The notes below the pieces were generated by a model. That model saw only the letters and a program-made list of their open reading frames with translations, was not told the origin of the DNA and ran no database searches. 64,000 nt of DNA from Nostoc linckia FACHB-104 (GTDB lineage Bacteria > Cyanobacteriota > Cyanobacteriia > Cyanobacteriales > Nostocaceae): NCBI RefSeq assembly GCF_014696615.1, contig NZ_JACJQJ010000020.1, positions 62,001 through 126,000 of the forward strand, in the 5' to 3' direction. Within the stretch, counting starts at the first letter, position 1, and every line of letters starts with the position of its first letter. Below are positions 1 through 8,246 of this stretch, piece by piece. The position numbers and the translations under genes were made by a program.

Positions 1-74
1 GGGCTTGGCAGCACCAAGAAGAATTGAGGTTAATTTACCAGATGCGTCTGAGCAATCAGAAATCAGAAGTTTGA
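1..74 (+). CDS. possible 3' end of an unidentified gene
   Basis: The frame starting at base 3 stays open from the window edge and ends at a TGA at 72-74, giving about 23 residues rich in Q, E, L and R, which reads like the end of a helical protein. Nothing identifies a family, and a stretch this short can be open by chance. It would converge with coaX, whose stop lies 17 bases further on. Confidence 0.25.
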   Translation, partial: AWQHQEELRLIYQMRLSNQKSEV

Positions 75-91
75 AGCTTTATTTCCCCAGT

Positions 92-943
92 CTACTGTGC
101 TGCCTTTGTTACTATTTTTTCGATGCCCCAAAAAATCAAATTTGGTTCTACAGTCAAACGTGATGCGATCGCCGGATACAAGGCTTGAAGGTAATTTAAT
201 AGTATGGTGCGATCGCCTCCTTTAATCGCTATCTTGCCCTCCGGAAATAATTGCCACCAATTGTCTATAAAATCTTTTATTCCCGCCAAAATTGTGTAAA
301 TTACACCACTTTGTATCGCTTCTTGTGTATTTAATGCAAACCGTGGCGGGAGAGATGCAATTGCTTGTGTTTCTATTAAAGGTAATTGTCCGGTTTTTTG
401 ACCAAGGGAAGTAAATTGCAAGCCTAATCCTGGTAAAATCGCACCCCCAACTAGACATTCTTCAGCATCCGCAGCTGTAAAAGTTAGTGCTGTTCCCGCA
501 TCAATTACCAGCATGGGAAATCCCCAATTTTTACCAGCACCCCACAAAGCTAAGGCGCGATCAATTCCTAATGTGGGATAAAGTCCTTTGAGAGGTATTT
601 TATCTAAAGTGATTACCTGAACATTAGGGTAAGTTTGCCAAAGTGCTGTTTGACTGGGAACTACGGAGGCGATGGCGAGGGGGAGAGGGCAGGGGGCAGG
701 GGGCAGGGGGCAGGGGGATGAGGGAGATGTGTATTTTTCCTGGTTTGCTTGTTTGTAAATGGGGGGAAGAACTTCTGGTGGTAAATCATTTAGGGTTTGG
801 CATTGTGCTAACTGCTGAATGACTGACTCAGGTAAATAGTTAGTATCCCAAGTACAGTCAAGCTTTGCACCGAAAAATAATGACCAATGTAGCCGGGAAT
901 TACCAATCTCCAAGGCTAGCCAAATATTATTTTTTTTAATCAC
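92..943 (-). CDS. coaX: type III pantothenate kinase
   Basis: Phosphorylates pantothenate in the first committed step of coenzyme A synthesis, in the cytoplasm. The 283-residue protein has the ASKHA-fold marks of the type III family: the N-terminal phosphate loop as [10 protein letters not shown] (about residues 13-22), the central DAGTALTF motif, the GAILPGL stretch and the late GGD motif. Residues about 75-90 form a Pro/Cys-rich insert ([13 protein letters not shown]) that is not family sequence; it is encoded by a four-unit GGGCAGG tandem repeat at 687-714. The insert lies in a variable region, and the frame is intact, so the enzyme may tolerate it. The start ATG at 943 leads directly into the first motif. 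The gene is transcribed away from flv3. Confidence 0.93.
   Translation of the reverse strand: MIKKNNIWLALEIGNSRLHWSLFFGAKLDCTWDTNYLPESVIQQLAQCQTLNDLPPEVLPPIYKQANQEKYTSPSSPCPLPPAPCPLPLAIASVVPSQTALWQTYPNVQVITLDKIPLKGLYPTLGIDRALALWGAGKNWGFPMLVIDAGTALTFTAADAEECLVGGAILPGLGLQFTSLGQKTGQLPLIETQAIASLPPRFALNTQEAIQSGVIYTILAGIKDFIDNWWQLFPEGKIAIKGGDRTILLNYLQALYPAIASRLTVEPNLIFWGIEKIVTKAAQ
687..714. repeat. heptanucleotide tandem repeat (GGGCAGG)x4 inside coaX
   Basis: Four perfect 7-bp units read GGGCAGG on the plus strand. The array lies wholly inside the coaX coding region. Seven is not a multiple of three, so an array of 21 or 28 bases plus edge sequence must have been accommodated for the frame to stay open. 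Confidence 0.9.
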
Positions 944-976
944 TTATTAAACCAATATTCATAAAAACATATACGT

Positions 977-1022
977 CCCAATGTCCAATTCCCAATGCCC
1001 AATGCCTAATACCCATGCCCCA
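977..1022. repeat. degenerate CCCAATG/CCCAATT heptamer run
   Basis: The coaX-flv3 intergenic space contains a run of imperfect 7-bp units (CCCAATG, TCCAATT, CCCAATG, CCCAATG and variants). It belongs to the same class of short tandem repeats seen throughout the window. No function is visible. Confidence 0.7.
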
Positions 1023-1136
1023 TTTCCAATTTAAATTTCTTAAGTTGTCTATAGATTTTTTAATAAAAATTAACATTCAAGACGTGTAACAATAAAGTCA
1101 GAGGAAAATATACTCATTGTGCTAAGGAAGGGAGTT

Positions 1137-2861
1137 ATGGTAGCGCTCACCGAAAGAACTGAAAAAAGGCTCACCATACAAACTGTGGAGATTGCTCAAG
1201 ATACTACAGCAATTCGCTCTTTGGATTGGGATCGCGATCGCTTCGATATTGAATTTGGTCTGCAAAATGGTACGACCTATAACTCATTTCTGATTCGCGG
1301 TGAGCAGACTGCTTTAGTAGATACTTCCCACGAAAAGTTTCGGCAGCTGTATTTTGACACGCTGACGGGGCTAATTAATCCTAAAGAGATTGATTATTTA
1401 ATTGTGAGCCACACCGAGCCAGACCATAGCGGCTTGGTCAAAGATTTGCTACAAATGGCTCCTGATATTACTGTCGTCGCCTCGAAAGTGGCGATTCAGT
1501 TTTTAGAAGATTTGGTACATCAGCCATTTAAACGCCGGATTGTGAAAAATGGCGATCGCTTAGATATTGGTAATGGTCATGAATTTGAATTTGTGATTGC
1601 GCCAAATCTTCACTGGCCCGATACTATCTTCAGTTTTGACCACAAAACCCAAATTCTCTACACCTGCGATGCTTTTGGGATGCACTATTGCACCGAAAGC
1701 ACCTTTGATGATGATTTAACAGCGATTGAACCGGATTTTAAATATTACTACGAATGCTTAATGGGGCCGAATGCGCGGTCAGTGCTGTCAGCTTTAAAGC
1801 GCATGGGTGAACTGCCAAGTGTTGGTATGATTGCGACTGGTCACGGGCCGTTACTATCTCATCATGTTGAGGAATTGACTCGACGCTACCGCACTTGGAG
1901 TCAAACCCAAGCCAAGCCAGAAACGGTAATTGGAATATTTTACGTTTCTGAATATGGTTATAGCGATCGCCTAGCACAAGCAATTGCTAATGGTATTGCC
2001 AAAGTAGGGGTAGCTGTAGAATGGGTAGACTTGGGTTCAGGTATTGATTTACAAGAATTGCGAGAATTGGCAGGTCGTTGTGCGGGATTAGTTTTAGGTG
2101 TACCGCCAGTTTCTAGCAGTCCTAATATCCAAGCAGCCCTGAGTACCGTTTTAGGATCTGTCAAAGAAAAACAAGGTATCGGCGTATTTGAAACTGGCGG
2201 TGGCGATGATGAACCAATAGATCCGTTATTAAGTAAATTCCGTAACTTAGGGCTGACAACAGTTTTCCCAGAAATTCGCATCAAACAAACCCCTACCGAA
2301 ATCACCTACAAACAGTGTGAAGAAGCGGGTACAGACTTAGCCCAATGGGTAACACGCGATCGCAGTATTAAAGCGATGAAATCTTTGGGTGCTGATTTAG
2401 ATAAAGCACTCGGTAGACTTAGCGGTGGCTTATATATCATCACCGCCAAAAAAGGCGATGTTTCCAGCGCGATGTTAGCCTCTTGGGTAGCCCAAGCCAG
2501 CTTCAAACCCTTGGGCTTTTCCATTGCAGTCGCCAAAGACCGGGCGATTGAATCACTCATGCAAGTAGGCGATCGCTTTGTGCTTAACATCCTAGAAGAA
2601 GGCAATTATCAACCACTTATGAAGCACTTTTTAAAACGATTCGCCCCTGGTGCAGATCGTTTTGAAGGTGTCAAAACTCAGCCAGCCGAAAACGGCGCAC
2701 CCATCCTCACCGATGCTTTGGCATATATAGAGTGCGAAGTCAAAAGCCGCATGGATTGCGGCGATCACTGGGCAGTCTACAGCACCGTTTACGCCGGACG
2801 AGTGTCAAAACCAGAATCCTTAACTGCCGTACATCACCGTAAAGTTGGTAACCATTATTAG
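1137..2861 (+). CDS. flv3: flavodiiron protein, Flv3 type (canonical di-iron site)
   Basis: Cyanobacterial A-type flavodiiron proteins reduce O2 to water with photosynthetic electrons, usually as Flv1/Flv3 partners. Domains in order: metallo-beta-lactamase-like di-iron domain (about 25-235), flavodoxin-like FMN domain (about 255-400) and C-terminal flavin reductase domain (about 415-570). The di-iron ligands are all present: HTEPDH, the His of NLHWPD, the Asp of YTCDAFG and the His of ATGHGP. A GTG 18 bases upstream is also in frame, but ATG 1137 follows a strong AAGGAAGGGAG ribosome site and begins MVALTER. The non-canonical partner follows 175 bases later on the same strand. Direct tandem Flv3-Flv1 order resembles the heterocyst-specific flv3B-flv1B pair of Anabaena; that paralogue assignment is an inference. 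Confidence 0.92.
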   Translation: MVALTERTEKRLTIQTVEIAQDTTAIRSLDWDRDRFDIEFGLQNGTTYNSFLIRGEQTALVDTSHEKFRQLYFDTLTGLINPKEIDYLIVSHTEPDHSGLVKDLLQMAPDITVVASKVAIQFLEDLVHQPFKRRIVKNGDRLDIGNGHEFEFVIAPNLHWPDTIFSFDHKTQILYTCDAFGMHYCTESTFDDDLTAIEPDFKYYYECLMGPNARSVLSALKRMGELPSVGMIATGHGPLLSHHVEELTRRYRTWSQTQAKPETVIGIFYVSEYGYSDRLAQAIANGIAKVGVAVEWVDLGSGIDLQELRELAGRCAGLVLGVPPVSSSPNIQAALSTVLGSVKEKQGIGVFETGGGDDEPIDPLLSKFRNLGLTTVFPEIRIKQTPTEITYKQCEEAGTDLAQWVTRDRSIKAMKSLGADLDKALGRLSGGLYIITAKKGDVSSAMLASWVAQASFKPLGFSIAVAKDRAIESLMQVGDRFVLNILEEGNYQPLMKHFLKRFAPGADRFEGVKTQPAENGAPILTDALAYIECEVKSRMDCGDHWAVYSTVYAGRVSKPESLTAVHHRKVGNHY

Positions 2862-2898
2862 GGACTGGGGACTAGGAATTTTAGATTTTAGATTTTGC

Positions 2899-2939
2899 GA
2901 AAAGTTGCAAGGAGGGTTTCCCTCCGTAGCAAACTTTTC
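2899..2939. repeat. hairpin-forming dispersed repeat between flv3 and flv1
   Basis: The sequence folds as an outer stem GAAAAGTTGC with GCAAACTTTTC (one bulge) and an inner stem GGAGGG with CCCTCC around a TTT loop. It lies in the flv3-flv1 spacer, where it could attenuate or stabilise the transcript. It looks like one of the small palindromic repeats common in Nostoc genomes. Confidence 0.65.
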
Positions 2940-2992
2940 AAGAAGGATTTTAGATTGAAAACCAATGCAAAATTGCAAATCCAAAATTCAAT

Positions 2993-3036
2993 TGCCCCAT
3001 ACCCCATGCCCCATGCCCAATGCCCAATCCCCAATT
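2993..3036. repeat. CCCCATG/CCCAATG heptamer run upstream of flv1
   Basis: Short imperfect 7-bp units run up to the flv1 start codon. They supply several in-frame ATGs that falsely lengthen the reading frame by 24 residues (translated as Pro/Asn/Met-rich sequence). Confidence 0.75.
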
Positions 3037-4749
3037 ATGCCTACAAATAAACCTCGTGACGTTCAAGTTTTACCCATAGCTACAGATACAACCGTAATGC
3101 GATCGCGCAGTTGGTCAAGGTTAAGGTTTGAAATTGAATATGCTTTGGCTAAGGGTACTACTGCTAATTCTTATGTGATTCAAGGCGATAAACTTGCCCT
3201 GATTGACCCGCCTGGAGAAACTTTTACAGAAATCTATCTCAAGGCTTTGCAGCAAAGATTTGATGTAGAAGCTATTGATTATGTAATTTTGGGTCATATT
3301 AATCCCAACCGCGCCGCTACTTTAAAGGCTTTGCTGGCAGTCGCACCGCAGATTACCTTTGTCTGTTCTAATCCAGGAGCGATTAATTTACGTGGGGCGC
3401 TGGAAAACCAAGACCTAAAAATTCTGGTGATGCGGGGAGAAGAAACCCTGAATTTAGGTAAGGGTCACGATTTGCAATTTATTCCTACCCCCAACCCCCG
3501 CTATGCAGACCTCCTCTGCACCTATGACCCCCAAACGGAGATTCTCTACACAGATAAGTTCTTTGGGGCGCATATTTGTGGCGATCAAGTCTTTGATGAA
3601 GGGTGGGAATCGATTAACGAAGACCGCCGCTATTATTTTGATTGCTTAATGGCTCCCCATGCGCGCCAAGTGGAAACAGCATTAGATAAACTTGCTGATT
3701 TCCCAGCGAGAATTTACGCCACTGGACATGGGCCTTTGGTGCGTTATGCACTGATTGAACTTACCAAAGCTTACCGCGAATGGAGTCAGCAACAAACCAC
3801 CGCAGACTTGACAGTAGCCTTAATTTATGCGTCCGCCTATGGTAATACAGCTACCTTAGCCCAAGCGATCGCGCGCGGGATTACCAAAGCAGGTGTCGCT
3901 GTCGAATCAATTAATTGCGAATTCACAGATCCAGAAGATATCCGTGCTGCTGTAGAGAAATCTGCTGGCTTTGTCATCGGTTCGCCTACTCTTGGCGGTC
4001 ATGCACCCACACCAGTACAAACAGCTTTGGGGATTGTACTCTCCACTGCTACCACTAATAAACTGGCTGGGGTATTTGGCTCCTTTGGCTGGAGTGGTGA
4101 AGCAGTCGATTTAATTGAAGGGAAACTCAAAGATGCTGGTTATCGCTTCGGTTTTGACACCATCCGCGTGAAATTCAAACCCGACGCTGCTACCTTGCAA
4201 CTGTGTGAAGAAGCGGGAACAGACTTTGCACAAGCATTGAAGAAAGCCAAAAAAGTGCGATCGCAAAGTGTCCCCGCTACAAATGTCGAACAAGCTGTAG
4301 GCAGAATAATTGGTTCTTTGTGCGTAGTCACAGCCAAGCAAGATGATATATCCAGTGCTATGTTAGCCTCTTGGGTAGCCCAAGCCAGCTTTAATCCCCC
4401 AGGTTTAACTATAGCTGTTGCGAAAGACCGCGCTGTCGAAACTTTGACCCACACAGGAAATAAATTTGTCCTGAATATCCTCAAAGAAGGTAATCATTTA
4501 GGTTTGATGAAACACTTCCTCAAACCCTTTGGCCCAGCACAAGACCGATTTGCAGGTGTTTCCTTTGAAGAAACTGAAAACGGTACTCCTCTGCTCAATG
4601 ATGCTTTGGCATATTTAGAGTGTTCCGTGCAAAATCGGCTCGAATCTGGCGATCACTGGCTGGTTTATGCGACGGTCGAGAGTGGGAAAGTCTTAAATCA
4701 AGATGGTGTCACAGCAGTTCATCATCGTAAGTCGGGAACCCATTATTGA
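3037..4749 (+). CDS. flv1: flavodiiron protein, Flv1 type (non-canonical di-iron site)
   Basis: Same three-domain order as flv3: lactamase-like (about 15-225), flavodoxin-like (about 245-390) and flavin reductase domain (about 405-565). The di-iron ligands are largely replaced: HINPNR where flv3 has HTEPDH, NPRYAD where it has NLHWPD, and YTDKFFG where it has YTCDAFG. This is the signature of Flv1-type partners, which work with Flv3 and are thought unable to bind a normal di-iron centre. I place the start at ATG 3037 (MPTNKPRDVQ). An upstream in-frame ATG at 2965 only adds residues encoded by a heptamer repeat. The gene is probably co-transcribed with flv3. Confidence 0.91.
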   Translation: MPTNKPRDVQVLPIATDTTVMRSRSWSRLRFEIEYALAKGTTANSYVIQGDKLALIDPPGETFTEIYLKALQQRFDVEAIDYVILGHINPNRAATLKALLAVAPQITFVCSNPGAINLRGALENQDLKILVMRGEETLNLGKGHDLQFIPTPNPRYADLLCTYDPQTEILYTDKFFGAHICGDQVFDEGWESINEDRRYYFDCLMAPHARQVETALDKLADFPARIYATGHGPLVRYALIELTKAYREWSQQQTTADLTVALIYASAYGNTATLAQAIARGITKAGVAVESINCEFTDPEDIRAAVEKSAGFVIGSPTLGGHAPTPVQTALGIVLSTATTNKLAGVFGSFGWSGEAVDLIEGKLKDAGYRFGFDTIRVKFKPDAATLQLCEEAGTDFAQALKKAKKVRSQSVPATNVEQAVGRIIGSLCVVTAKQDDISSAMLASWVAQASFNPPGLTIAVAKDRAVETLTHTGNKFVLNILKEGNHLGLMKHFLKPFGPAQDRFAGVSFEETENGTPLLNDALAYLECSVQNRLESGDHWLVYATVESGKVLNQDGVTAVHHRKSGTHY

Positions 4750-4789
4750 TGAATTTGAATTCCCTTTGACGGATTGACCCTCCACTATC

Positions 4790-4903
4790 CAATACTTTTC
4801 GGTTAAGGGGAAAAGGGGAATGGTAAAAGGGAAAGAAACAACCTTTCACCTTTAACCTTTTTCCCAAAAGCTATTTTGAGTTCAAAACGCTTAACCGTTC
4901 CAC
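4790..4903. repeat. MITE-like element, copy C (one end degraded)
   Basis: The left end is CAATACTTTTCGGTTAAGG, followed by A/G-rich then C/T-rich tracts and a right end containing CTTAACCGTT. It matches copies near 25.2, 37.7 and 59.8 kb in internal organisation (GGTTAAGG, purine tract, CCTTTAACC tract, GAGTTCAAAA, CTTAACCG). The terminal AGTATTG at the right end is lost here. It lies in the flv1-rbp intergenic region. Confidence 0.65.
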
Positions 4904-4927
4904 ATTTAACTTGCACATTGACTAGAT

Positions 4928-4974
4928 AACCGTTGACCGTTGACCGTTGACTGTCAACAGTTAACAGTCAACAA
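4928..4974. repeat. GTTGACC / GTCAACA heptamer arrays in opposite orientation
   Basis: Three GTTGACC-type units are followed by inverted TCAACAG/TTAACAG/TCAACAA units, so the block forms an imperfect palindrome. The same heptamer occurs near 16.8, 29.1 and 37.9 kb. No gene function is visible. Confidence 0.8.
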
Positions 4975-5040
4975 TCACCACGAGTAGTTATGCAATTTAA
5001 AAGTGTATTAGCTGATTGCTCTACTATCCATTGCATTAAA

Positions 5041-5068
5041 AAAGCTCAAGCATTACTGCTTGAGCTTT
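5041..5068 (-). terminator. Rho-independent terminator of the RRM gene
   Basis: Perfect 12-bp arms AAAGCTCAAGCA (5041-5052) and TGCTTGAGCTTT (5057-5068) enclose a 4-nt loop. On the minus strand the stem runs into T residues (plus-strand A's at 5038-5043). It is placed correctly about 75 bases after the RRM stop codon. Confidence 0.85.
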
Positions 5069-5142
5069 TGCAAGATTGTATTAAGTTGATGGTGCCAATG
5101 GGATGAAAAACACCCCATAGCTTCCAACATTAATAAAACAGC

Positions 5143-5463
5143 TTAGTAACGGTTACGAGAACCGCCGCCACCGCCGTAGCCACCGCGGCCACCACCACCA
5201 CCACCAAAGGAGCCTTTATTTTCCTTTGGTCTAGCCTTATTGACTTTTAAGTCACGGCCCATCCATTCAGCGCCATCAAGTGCTTCAATAGCAGCTGTTT
5301 CTTCATCATCTGACCCCATCTCGACAAAAGCAAAACCGCGTACACGGCCTGTTTCACGATCAGTAGGTATTTGAACTCGCTTTACAGAACCATACTCTGC
5401 AAAAACCGCAGTCAGTGCGTCTTCTGTAACTTGGTAAGAAAGGTTACCTACATAAATTGACAT
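5143..5463 (-). CDS. glycine-rich RRM RNA-binding protein (cyanobacterial Rbp type)
   Basis: A 106-residue single-RRM protein. RNP2 is IYVGNL at residues 3-8 and RNP1 is RGFAFVEM at about 43-50. A Gly-rich tail with GGRGGYGGGGG and a final SRNRY follows from about residue 82. This is the standard layout of cyanobacterial cold-inducible Rbp proteins, which bind RNA in the cytoplasm. The family is often regulated by cold through a long leader, and the roughly 310 bases upstream would fit that, but no defined element is visible. A strong terminator follows at 5041-5068, so the gene is probably monocistronic. Confidence 0.93.
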   Translation of the reverse strand: MSIYVGNLSYQVTEDALTAVFAEYGSVKRVQIPTDRETGRVRGFAFVEMGSDDEETAAIEALDGAEWMGRDLKVNKARPKENKGSFGGGGGGRGGYGGGGGSRNRY

Positions 5464-5773
5464 AAAATGTCTCCAAAATCATAAACGTGTAGAGATTTAG
5501 ATTTCGGAGAGAGTCTGCAAATACCAAAAGGAAAAAGCCTGTCAATACTAACAAAAACCACTATCACCGAATTAATTCTCATCTTTAATTAATGATATAG
5601 CAACTCTCTGTTTAAGAGGAACGGTTAAAAAAAACTTTTAAGTAACCCGTTACAAATTAAAGTTAAATTATGAAAGTCGTGAAGGATCGTCAAGATTTCA
5701 GGGACTAGGGCCAAAAGTCTCTTTTTTATTGGGAATTTTGAATTTTTTGTCCCCCTTGCCCTTTCTACTACCC

Positions 5774-6331
5774 CTATGGAATCACACTTAAACTCTCTAC
5801 TCTAGTTTCTAAATACTGACCAATCATCAACTGTTCACCAGCACGAGAGATGATTGTCTGGCGAGTACGGTATTTACTCCCAATTAGCTTTAACTCTTCT
5901 TCAAAAACCGAGTTATTGTACTCTGTTCGCAAACAAAGTGTTTTGGGATTGGGAAAATAGTATTCTGCGGTAATTGGTTTTGATGTGGCAAAACCGCGAT
6001 CGCGATACAAAATGTTTCCTAAAGCACCAAATAAAGTTGAACCTTGAGATTCTTTTTTGCCTGTAACTGAATCTGTACTTTCCCAGATTACTTCAGTACC
6101 ACATACTAAACTTTTTAAATCTGGTAATTCGTGCAACTTAGCTAGCTGTTGTAATTCTTCGCATCCCTGTTCTAAATACCTAATTGCGATCGCACTGGCA
6201 ATTTCTTTGGTAGTTCCCGATGAAAGAGTGTAATAACGCCTTTGTGATTGCCAATTGCCTACAGATTCCTGAAAAAATTCCACAATCTGGGATTTTTCAA
6301 CGGTTTTTGCAATTTTTAGTGGTAATGTCAC
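5774..6331 (-). CDS. phycobiliprotein chromophore lyase, CpcS/CpeS family
   Basis: CpcS/CpeS lyases attach phycobilins to cysteines of phycobiliproteins. They have a lipocalin-like fold of about 170-200 residues; this one has 185. The family start is visible as VEFFQESVGNWQSQRRYY, with strands ending in CGTEVIWES, the YRDRGF stretch and the late LCLRTEY and GSKYRTRQTI segments. It should act on the phycobilisome in the cytoplasm. No phycobiliprotein gene is adjacent, which is usual for this lyase. I cannot tell the CpcS, CpcU and CpeS subgroups apart from sequence alone. The ATG at 6331 directly precedes a normal N-terminus. Confidence 0.9.
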   Translation of the reverse strand: MTLPLKIAKTVEKSQIVEFFQESVGNWQSQRRYYTLSSGTTKEIASAIAIRYLEQGCEELQQLAKLHELPDLKSLVCGTEVIWESTDSVTGKKESQGSTLFGALGNILYRDRGFATSKPITAEYYFPNPKTLCLRTEYNNSVFEEELKLIGSKYRTRQTIISRAGEQLMIGQYLETRVESLSVIP

Positions 6332-6795
6332 TAGCTGCCTTCCTCATGCACAATGATAGAGATTGTTGGGTGTTGACACTCGATACATGACGTTTGTACC
6401 AAATACCAAATTTCTTTACTATTTTTAATCTAAACTAGATATTAAAAGCATTACTGATAGTTTGGCTACAATGCTAAACATCGGAATTTCAAATTGTTTC
6501 TTTCTTGAGATAGAAGCAAAAAAATAAAAAAGTATTTTTGTAATCTAGATCGGTCATATATCTTGCGACAGATCTTAGAAATACTAAAAATACGTATACT
6601 AAATTTACAATTGGATTCAGTACTATCAAATTCTCTGGCCCTGCATCAGCAGCACAGCATAGGGACTTTTTCTGCTTTATTTCTTTGAAGAATAATTTCA
6701 AACTACTCGACAGTAGACGGCTGTCACTCAAAGCCGCCTGATGACGAGGGAAACTAATGATTTTGGACGGAAATCACCCGCACAAATTCTAAAAA
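6332..6795. other. AT-rich intergenic region, no convincing gene
   Basis: This space lies between the divergent lyase and RND adaptor genes and should hold both promoters. A minus-strand frame of 80 codons (6489-6731) is open but has no start context or recognisable sequence, so I do not call it. Confidence 0.6.
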
Positions 6796-8196
6796 ATGCC
6801 AAATACTATAGCAGCATCTCAGTTAATCAACTCTCAGTTACATCACACAAGTAATCAAGAACATAGGCGGAAGTTTCCCTATTTCTGTGGATCGCAGTCT
6901 AGTTTAGTTATTGCTTGCTTCCTAGGCTTGAGCTTGCTGACAGCAGGTTGTGGTTCATCTCCCAAAGAATCAGCCGGTGCCCAATCTCAAGGCCCGAATG
7001 CTGCAAGACAAGGAGGTGGTGCAACACCTGTAGATGTGGCGATCGCCCGCACAGAGAACTTGCAGACAGCACCAGAGTATACAGGTACTACCACACCCTT
7101 CCGGACAGTATCACTGCGATCGCAGGTCGAAGGAAGACTGTTGGGTTTAAATTTGGATGTGGGAGATAGAGTTAAGCAAGGGCAAAACATTGGCCAGTTA
7201 GATGATGTCCTCTTACTCACAGACTTAAAGCAAGCAGAAGCAGAATTAGCATCCCTCAGATCAGAAGTAGCAAGGGCAACAACTCAGGTAAGTAATGCCC
7301 GGGCCGAAGTCGAAAGGGCACGCTTAGAATTGCTGCAAGCCCAAGCAGATTCACAACGCCAGCAGCAATTAGTCAAGCAAGGTGCGATCGCTGAGCAAAC
7401 TGCCCAACAAGCCCGCACGGAAGCCCAAACAGCCGCCCAAGCCCTTCGAGCCGCTACCGAGCAAGTGCGTACAGAACAGCAAGCCGTCGCCGCTGCCCAG
7501 GGTAGAGTAGTTGCCCAACAAGCAGTAGTCGCCCAAGCCAAAGAACGCAGATCTTACACCCGATTGACATCTCCCATCACTGGTGTCGTTACCGAAAAGG
7601 TCACAGAACCGGGCAATTTGCTGCAAGCAGGCGGTGAAGTTTTAAAAATTGCCGATTTTAACCAAATAAAAGTCGTAGTCCAAGTTTCCGAATTAGAACT
7701 AGCACAAATTCGCGTGGGGCAATCTGTGCAAGTCCGTTTAGATGCCTTTCCTAACCAAACATTAACTGGGAGAGTCACACGCATTTCTCCAACCGCCGAT
7801 GCTACCGCTCGTTTAATCCCAGTAGAAGTAGTAATTTCCAACAGAGATGGCAAAATTGGTAGCGGACTTTTAGCACGCGTCAATTTCGCCACCCAAGCAG
7901 CACAGCGAGTAGTGGTGCCGCAAACAGCTCTTCAGACTCAGCAAGGCAGACAAAGGAGCAAAGGAGCAGGGGAGGGAGGAAAAACAGAAGAGAGAAATGG
8001 AACAATATTTATAGTTAATGATACCGAAGGACAAGCAAAAGTCACAGCACGTACTGTCAATCTGGGAAAAAAGGCTGATGGTAAAGTCGAAATTTTATCT
8101 GGCTTGCAGCCTGGAGACCGCTATGTTGTTCGCAGTGGTAGACCGTTAAAAGAAGGGCAAGCTGTACGTCTTTCGATTATTTCAGAAAAATCTTAA
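6796..8196 (+). CDS. RND efflux periplasmic adaptor (HlyD/AcrA-type) lipoprotein
   Basis: The membrane-fusion subunit that links an RND pump to an outer-membrane channel. An N-terminal hydrophobic segment ends in the lipobox LTAGC with Cys at residue 52. The barrel-sandwich half-motif YTGTTTPFRTVSLRSQVEGRL starts at about 95. A long Ala/Gln-rich coiled coil (about 140-245) follows, then the second lipoyl half (SPITGVVTEKVTEPGNLL) and beta-barrel and membrane-proximal domains to residue 466. A low-complexity insert (RQRSKGAGEGGKTEERNG, about 390-407) is encoded by a purine-rich repeat and interrupts the membrane-proximal domain. The N-terminus before the lipobox is longer than usual, so a later start is possible. 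The RND pump follows 50 bases downstream, clearly one operon. Confidence 0.9.
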   Translation: MPNTIAASQLINSQLHHTSNQEHRRKFPYFCGSQSSLVIACFLGLSLLTAGCGSSPKESAGAQSQGPNAARQGGGATPVDVAIARTENLQTAPEYTGTTTPFRTVSLRSQVEGRLLGLNLDVGDRVKQGQNIGQLDDVLLLTDLKQAEAELASLRSEVARATTQVSNARAEVERARLELLQAQADSQRQQQLVKQGAIAEQTAQQARTEAQTAAQALRAATEQVRTEQQAVAAAQGRVVAQQAVVAQAKERRSYTRLTSPITGVVTEKVTEPGNLLQAGGEVLKIADFNQIKVVVQVSELELAQIRVGQSVQVRLDAFPNQTLTGRVTRISPTADATARLIPVEVVISNRDGKIGSGLLARVNFATQAAQRVVVPQTALQTQQGRQRSKGAGEGGKTEERNGTIFIVNDTEGQAKVTARTVNLGKKADGKVEILSGLQPGDRYVVRSGRPLKEGQAVRLSIISEKS

Positions 8197-8246
8197 TCAC
8201 CCCCTATGGGGAATCAACAGTAATTTTTGAAAAATAAATTAGAAAG

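Noticed and set aside
2965-3036. 24-residue N-terminal extension of flv1
   Set aside because: The residues come from a CCCCATG-type tandem repeat; family sequence starts at MPTNKPRD.
4990-5106. 38-codon plus-strand frame starting at ATG 4990
   Set aside because: It runs straight through the RRM gene terminator hairpin and has no start context.
6489-6731. 80-codon minus-strand frame in the lyase-RND intergenic region
   Set aside because: No ribosome site, low-complexity Phe/Leu-rich sequence, and no recognisable family.
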